Source of the DNA: REEB95 sp963762425
Lineage (GTDB): Bacteria > Pseudomonadota > Alphaproteobacteria > ATCC43930 > CGMCC-115725
Direction: 5' to 3'
Length of the DNA stretch: 64,000 nt
Assembly (NCBI GenBank): GCA_963762425.1
Contig: CAVXKY010000024.1
Coordinates: forward strand, 414,042 to 478,041
The notes under the pieces are model-generated. The model saw only the letters and a program-made list of their open reading frames with translations, was not told the origin of the DNA and did not search any database. Numbering within the stretch: the first letter of the stretch is position 1; every line of letters begins with the position of its first letter. Below, piece by piece: positions 60,801 to 64,000 of this stretch. Both the position numbers and the translations under genes were made by a program.

Positions 60801-63800
60801 ATTCCTTCCGGCGCCGGCGGCAAGGCCGGCTTCGCCTCGACCGCCTCGGCGTGGTGATCGGCCGCGATCAGCATGTAGACCGCCGGCACCACGAACAGCG
60901 TGAACAGCGTGCCGATGAATATTCCGGTCGAGATCACCAGCCCCATGTCGAAGCGCGATATCGCGCCCGCGCCCGAAGCGGTGAGCAGCGGCGTCACGCC
61001 CAGCACCATCGCCGCCGTGGTCATCAGGATGGGGCGCAGCCGGATGGAGGCCGCCTCTTCGATGGCATCGCGCTTGGTCTTGCCCTGGCGTTGCAGTTCG
61101 TTGGCGAATTCGACGATCAGGATGCCGTGCTTGCTGATGAGGCCCATCAGCGTGACCAGCCCCACCTCGGTATAGATGTTGAGCGTGGCGCCGCCGACGC
61201 CGAGGCTGATGAAGATGAGCGCGCCGGCGATCGACATCGGCACCGAGACCAGGATGATGATCGGGTCGCGGAAGCTTTCGAACAGCGCCGACAGCGCCAG
61301 GAAAATGATGATCAGCGCGAAGGCGAAGGTGAGGACGAAGCCCGAGGATTCCTGGACGTATTGCCGCATCTGCCCGCCGTAATCGACCGAATAGCCCTGC
61401 GGCAAGGTGCGTTGCGCCAGGCCGTCGAGATAGGCGAGCGCGTCGGCCTGCGCCACGCCGGGCGCCACCACGCCCTGGATGGTGGCGGCGTTCAATTGCT
61501 GGAAGTGGTTGAGGGATTCCGGGATGGTCTGGGTCTCGATCCGCGCCACGGTGGAGAGCGGGATCGTCATGCCGTTGGCGGTCTTGATGTAGTAGTCGAG
61601 GATCTGGCCGGTGTTGAGACGGTCGACCTGCCGCACCTGCGGGATAACCTTGTAGGAACGGCCGGCGAGATCGAAGTAATTGACATAGCCGCCGCCCAGC
61701 ATCTCGGCGAGCGCGCCGCCGACGTCGCTCATCTTCAAGCCCAGCAGCGCCGTCTTGTCGCGGTCGATCACCACCGTCGCCTGCGGCTGGTCGATTTTGA
61801 GGTCGCTGTCGAGGAAGATGAACATGCCGCTCTTGATCGCATCGGCGAGGAATTGCCGCGACACGTCGTTGAGCCGCGCGAAGGGCTCGGTGGTGCCGAT
61901 GACGAATTGCACCGGCAGGCCGAAGGCGCCGGGCAAGGGCGGCGGCTGGAACGCCGCCGCCCTGATGCCGGCGATCGAGTTCAATTTCTGCTGGAGATCG
62001 GGCTGGATCTGGTTGGAGGTGCGGCTACGCTCGTCCCACGGCTTGAAAACCAGACCCGCCAGCGACTGGCCGGGCGCGTCGATCTGGAAGACGTGGCCCA
62101 TCTCGGGATATGTCGCGAACAGGTCGAAGACCTGGCGCGAATAGAGCAGCTTCTGCTGCAAGGTGGCATCGGGCGCCGGCGTCGAGGACACGATCACGAC
62201 GCCCTGATCCTCGATGGGCGCCAGTTCGCTCTTCGCGCCGTGATAGAGGAAATAGATGCTGCCCAGCACGATGACGGCGAACACCGCGGTGACCGACAGG
62301 AAATTCAGGCTGTTATGCAGGAAGCGCTGGTAGCGCCCGCGCAGATTTTCGAAATTGCGGTCGATGAAGCCGCCGAAGCGCTCCTGCCAGCCGCGGTCGC
62401 CTTCGCGAAGCGGCGGACGCAGCAGCGTGGCGCACATCATCGGCGAGAGCGTCAGCGCCACCACGGCCGAAACGGTCACCGCGGCGACCAGGGTGAAGGC
62501 GAATTCGGTGAAGAGCGCGCCGGTCAAGCCGCCCTGGAAGCCGATCGGCACATAGACCGCGACCAGCACCACGGTCATGGCGATGATCGGCCCGCCCAAT
62601 TCGCGCGCCGCCTGGATCGCGGCCGGCACCGGCTTCATGCCTTGCTCGAGATGCCGGTTGACGTTCTCGACGACAATAATCGCATCATCCACGACCAGCC
62701 CGATGGCCAGCACCAGCGCCAACAGCGTCAGCAGATTGATCGAGAACCCGAGCGCCAGCATGATGCTGAAGGCGCCGATCAGCGAAAGCGGGATGGCGAT
62801 GGTCGGGATCGCGACCGAGCGCAAGCTGCCGAGGAACAGGAACACCACCAGGGTCACGATGAACAGCGCCTCGACCAAGGTCCGGATCACCTCGTGGATC
62901 GAGCTGTTGACGAATTCGGTTGAATCGTAAATCACCTGGCCGGTGAGGCCCTGCGGCAGCTGCGACTGGATGCCGGGAAGCTGCGCGCGCACGCCCTTGA
63001 CGACGTCGAGCAGATTGGCGGTGGGCGCGACCTGGATGCCGATATAAACCGCCTTCTGTCCGTCGAACCCCACCTGGGATTCGTAATCGTCGCTGCCGAG
63101 CACGACATTGGCGACATCGCCCAGCCGCACCACGGCGCCGTTCGATTGCTTCAGCACCAGATTGCGGAACTCGTCGACGGTGTGCAGGTCGGTCGAGGCG
63201 GTGAGGCTGATCTGCACCATCTGGCCCTTGGTGGTGCCCAGGCCGGCGATGTAGTCGTTCTGATTGAGGGCCGTGGCCACGTCGCTCGCGGTGAGCCCAT
63301 AGGCGGCGAGCTTCGATGGGTCGAGCCAGGCCCGGAGCGCGAAATTGCGCGCGCCCAGTATTTCGGCGGTCTGCACGCCCTCGACGGCTTGCAATTTCGG
63401 CTGCACCACGCGAGTCAGGTAATCGGTGATCTGGTTCGCCGCCAGCACGTCGCTCTTGAAGCCGATATACATGGCGTCGAAGGTCTGGCCGATCTTGATC
63501 GACTGCACCGGCTGTTGCGCGCCGGGCGGCAGCTGGTTCAACACCGAGGTAACCTTGGCGTTGATCTCGGTCACCGCCTTGTCGGGATCGTAGTTGAGCC
63601 GCAGATTGGCGGTGATGATGCTGACGCCGGTCTGGCTGGTCGAGGTCATGTAGTCGATGCCGTTGGCCTGGGCGATCGCGTTCTCCAAGGGCGTGGTGAT
63701 GAATCCGGCGATGATGTCGGGATCGGCGCCGTAATATGTCGTCGAAACGGTGACCACCGCGTTCTGGGTGCGCGGATATTGCAGAATCGGCAACGTGCCG

Positions 63801-63886
63801 AGCGAGCGCAGTCCCAGCACCAGGATCAGCAGGCTGATGACCATCGCCAGCACCGGCCGCTTGATGAAAATGTCGGTGAAATTCAT
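60797..63886 (-). CDS. RND efflux transporter permease subunit (HAE-1, AcrB/MexB type)
   Basis: 1029 residues with twelve membrane helices and two large periplasmic loops. The start MNFTDIFIKRPVLAMVISLL is canonical. The proton-relay pair is in LVLAIGLVVDDAIIVVENVN on TM4, and TM10-12 show LMGLISKHGILIVEFANELQ and RLRPILMTTAAMVLGVTPLL. It couples proton entry to export of amphiphilic compounds, with an adaptor and TolC. The adaptor gene ends 15 bases upstream, so both are one operon. It converges on sseA. Confidence 0.95.
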   Translation of the reverse strand: MNFTDIFIKRPVLAMVISLLILVLGLRSLGTLPILQYPRTQNAVVTVSTTYYGADPDIIAGFITTPLENAIAQANGIDYMTSTSQTGVSIITANLRLNYDPDKAVTEINAKVTSVLNQLPPGAQQPVQSIKIGQTFDAMYIGFKSDVLAANQITDYLTRVVQPKLQAVEGVQTAEILGARNFALRAWLDPSKLAAYGLTASDVATALNQNDYIAGLGTTKGQMVQISLTASTDLHTVDEFRNLVLKQSNGAVVRLGDVANVVLGSDDYESQVGFDGQKAVYIGIQVAPTANLLDVVKGVRAQLPGIQSQLPQGLTGQVIYDSTEFVNSSIHEVIRTLVEALFIVTLVVFLFLGSLRSVAIPTIAIPLSLIGAFSIMLALGFSINLLTLLALVLAIGLVVDDAIIVVENVNRHLEQGMKPVPAAIQAARELGGPIIAMTVVLVAVYVPIGFQGGLTGALFTEFAFTLVAAVTVSAVVALTLSPMMCATLLRPPLREGDRGWQERFGGFIDRNFENLRGRYQRFLHNSLNFLSVTAVFAVIVLGSIYFLYHGAKSELAPIEDQGVVIVSSTPAPDATLQQKLLYSRQVFDLFATYPEMGHVFQIDAPGQSLAGLVFKPWDERSRTSNQIQPDLQQKLNSIAGIRAAAFQPPPLPGAFGLPVQFVIGTTEPFARLNDVSRQFLADAIKSGMFIFLDSDLKIDQPQATVVIDRDKTALLGLKMSDVGGALAEMLGGGYVNYFDLAGRSYKVIPQVRQVDRLNTGQILDYYIKTANGMTIPLSTVARIETQTIPESLNHFQQLNAATIQGVVAPGVAQADALAYLDGLAQRTLPQGYSVDYGGQMRQYVQESSGFVLTFAFALIIIFLALSALFESFRDPIIILVSVPMSIAGALIFISLGVGGATLNIYTEVGLVTLMGLISKHGILIVEFANELQRQGKTKRDAIEEAASIRLRPILMTTAAMVLGVTPLLTASGAGAISRFDMGLVISTGIFIGTLFTLFVVPAVYMLIAADHHAEAVEAKPALPPAPEGI

Positions 63887-63901
63887 CGTGGGGCCGGCGC
63901 C

Positions 63902-64000
63902 TTATTGATCGGCCGGTTTCGGATTGGCGTCGTTCGACGGCTGCACCGAATTGTTGACGATAAGCAGCGAGCCGTTGTGCAGCTTGAGCTGGCCGGCGCT
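63902..64000 (-). CDS. RND efflux periplasmic adaptor, C-terminal end only
   Basis: 32 residues and the stop (63902-63904) are inside the window: AGQLKLHNGSLLIVNNSV followed by QPSNDANPKPADQ. This matches the C-terminus of AcrA/MdtA-type membrane-fusion proteins, where GQ..L.NG is the last beta strand and the NDPNPKP-like tail follows. The remainder lies beyond the window edge. Confidence 0.85.
   Translation of the reverse strand, partial: SAGQLKLHNGSLLIVNNSVQPSNDANPKPADQ

Noticed and set aside
60746..62923. 725-codon open frame on the plus strand opposite the RND permease
   Set aside because: Antisense artefact; the composition is dominated by His, Arg, Asp and Gln.

Overview
This is a GC-rich alphaproteobacterial chromosome segment. 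The evidence is gene order as much as protein content. Several blocks follow the classic alphaproteobacterial synteny: recG next to a DUF502 gene; coaD-gyrA with ssb and uvrA close by; erpA, then dgt-argS-SPOR-nagZ-M50 protease-scpA-scpB-tatB-tatC-serS-pcm-nlpD-like; yajC-secD-secF with homologues of the complex I assembly factors NDUFAF3 and NDUFAF6; and pcm-tolC-popZ-valS. I cannot fix the family or genus from the sequence alone.

The first ~8.4 kb (recG, DUF502, type III polyketide synthase plus isoprenylcysteine methyltransferase-like gene, FMN-dependent glutamate synthase-like gene, alpha/beta hydrolase, sensor kinase) is cut by a frameshift about every 100-300 bases in every gene. The protein motifs stay intact across the breaks, so this is almost certainly poor-quality sequence at a contig end, not decay. 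Isolated single-base frameshifts recur later in gyrA, uvrA, xthA, a PagL-like gene, kamA and popZ, and are read the same way.

Layout. 8.7-15.3 kb is an accessory region: small secreted proteins, an oxidoreductase, an orphan terminator with a candidate small RNA, a glycosyltransferase/FemAB/epimerase group of the type found with exosortase (XrtA) polysaccharide loci, and a lone Flp pilin. 15.3-26 kb holds DNA and cofactor housekeeping genes (coaD, gyrA, ssb, uvrA), mscL with a zinc-ribbon-like tail, and an unusual pair: a Tat-exported thiamine-diphosphate enzyme followed 5 bp later by a secreted cytochrome c. 26-43.4 kb is the protein-export and cell-envelope block on the minus strand, with overlapping start and stop codons showing one or two long operons. 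43.6-56.2 kb carries ErpA, exonuclease III, lysine 2,3-aminomutase family, GT22, IlvD, GreB, ValS, PopZ, TolC and a second Pcm-like protein. 56.3-64 kb carries tRNA-Cys and tRNA-Asn, a 2OG-oxygenase, a cytochrome c lipoprotein behind an FNR/FixK-like site, a Nudix protein, CysK, a sulfurtransferase and an RND efflux pump whose adaptor runs off the window.

Three families of short palindromic dispersed repeats lie in the gaps. One copy of one family is nested inside another family, one forms the leader of a gene, and one encodes the C-terminal tail of PopZ. No phage, transposase, CRISPR array or rRNA was seen.
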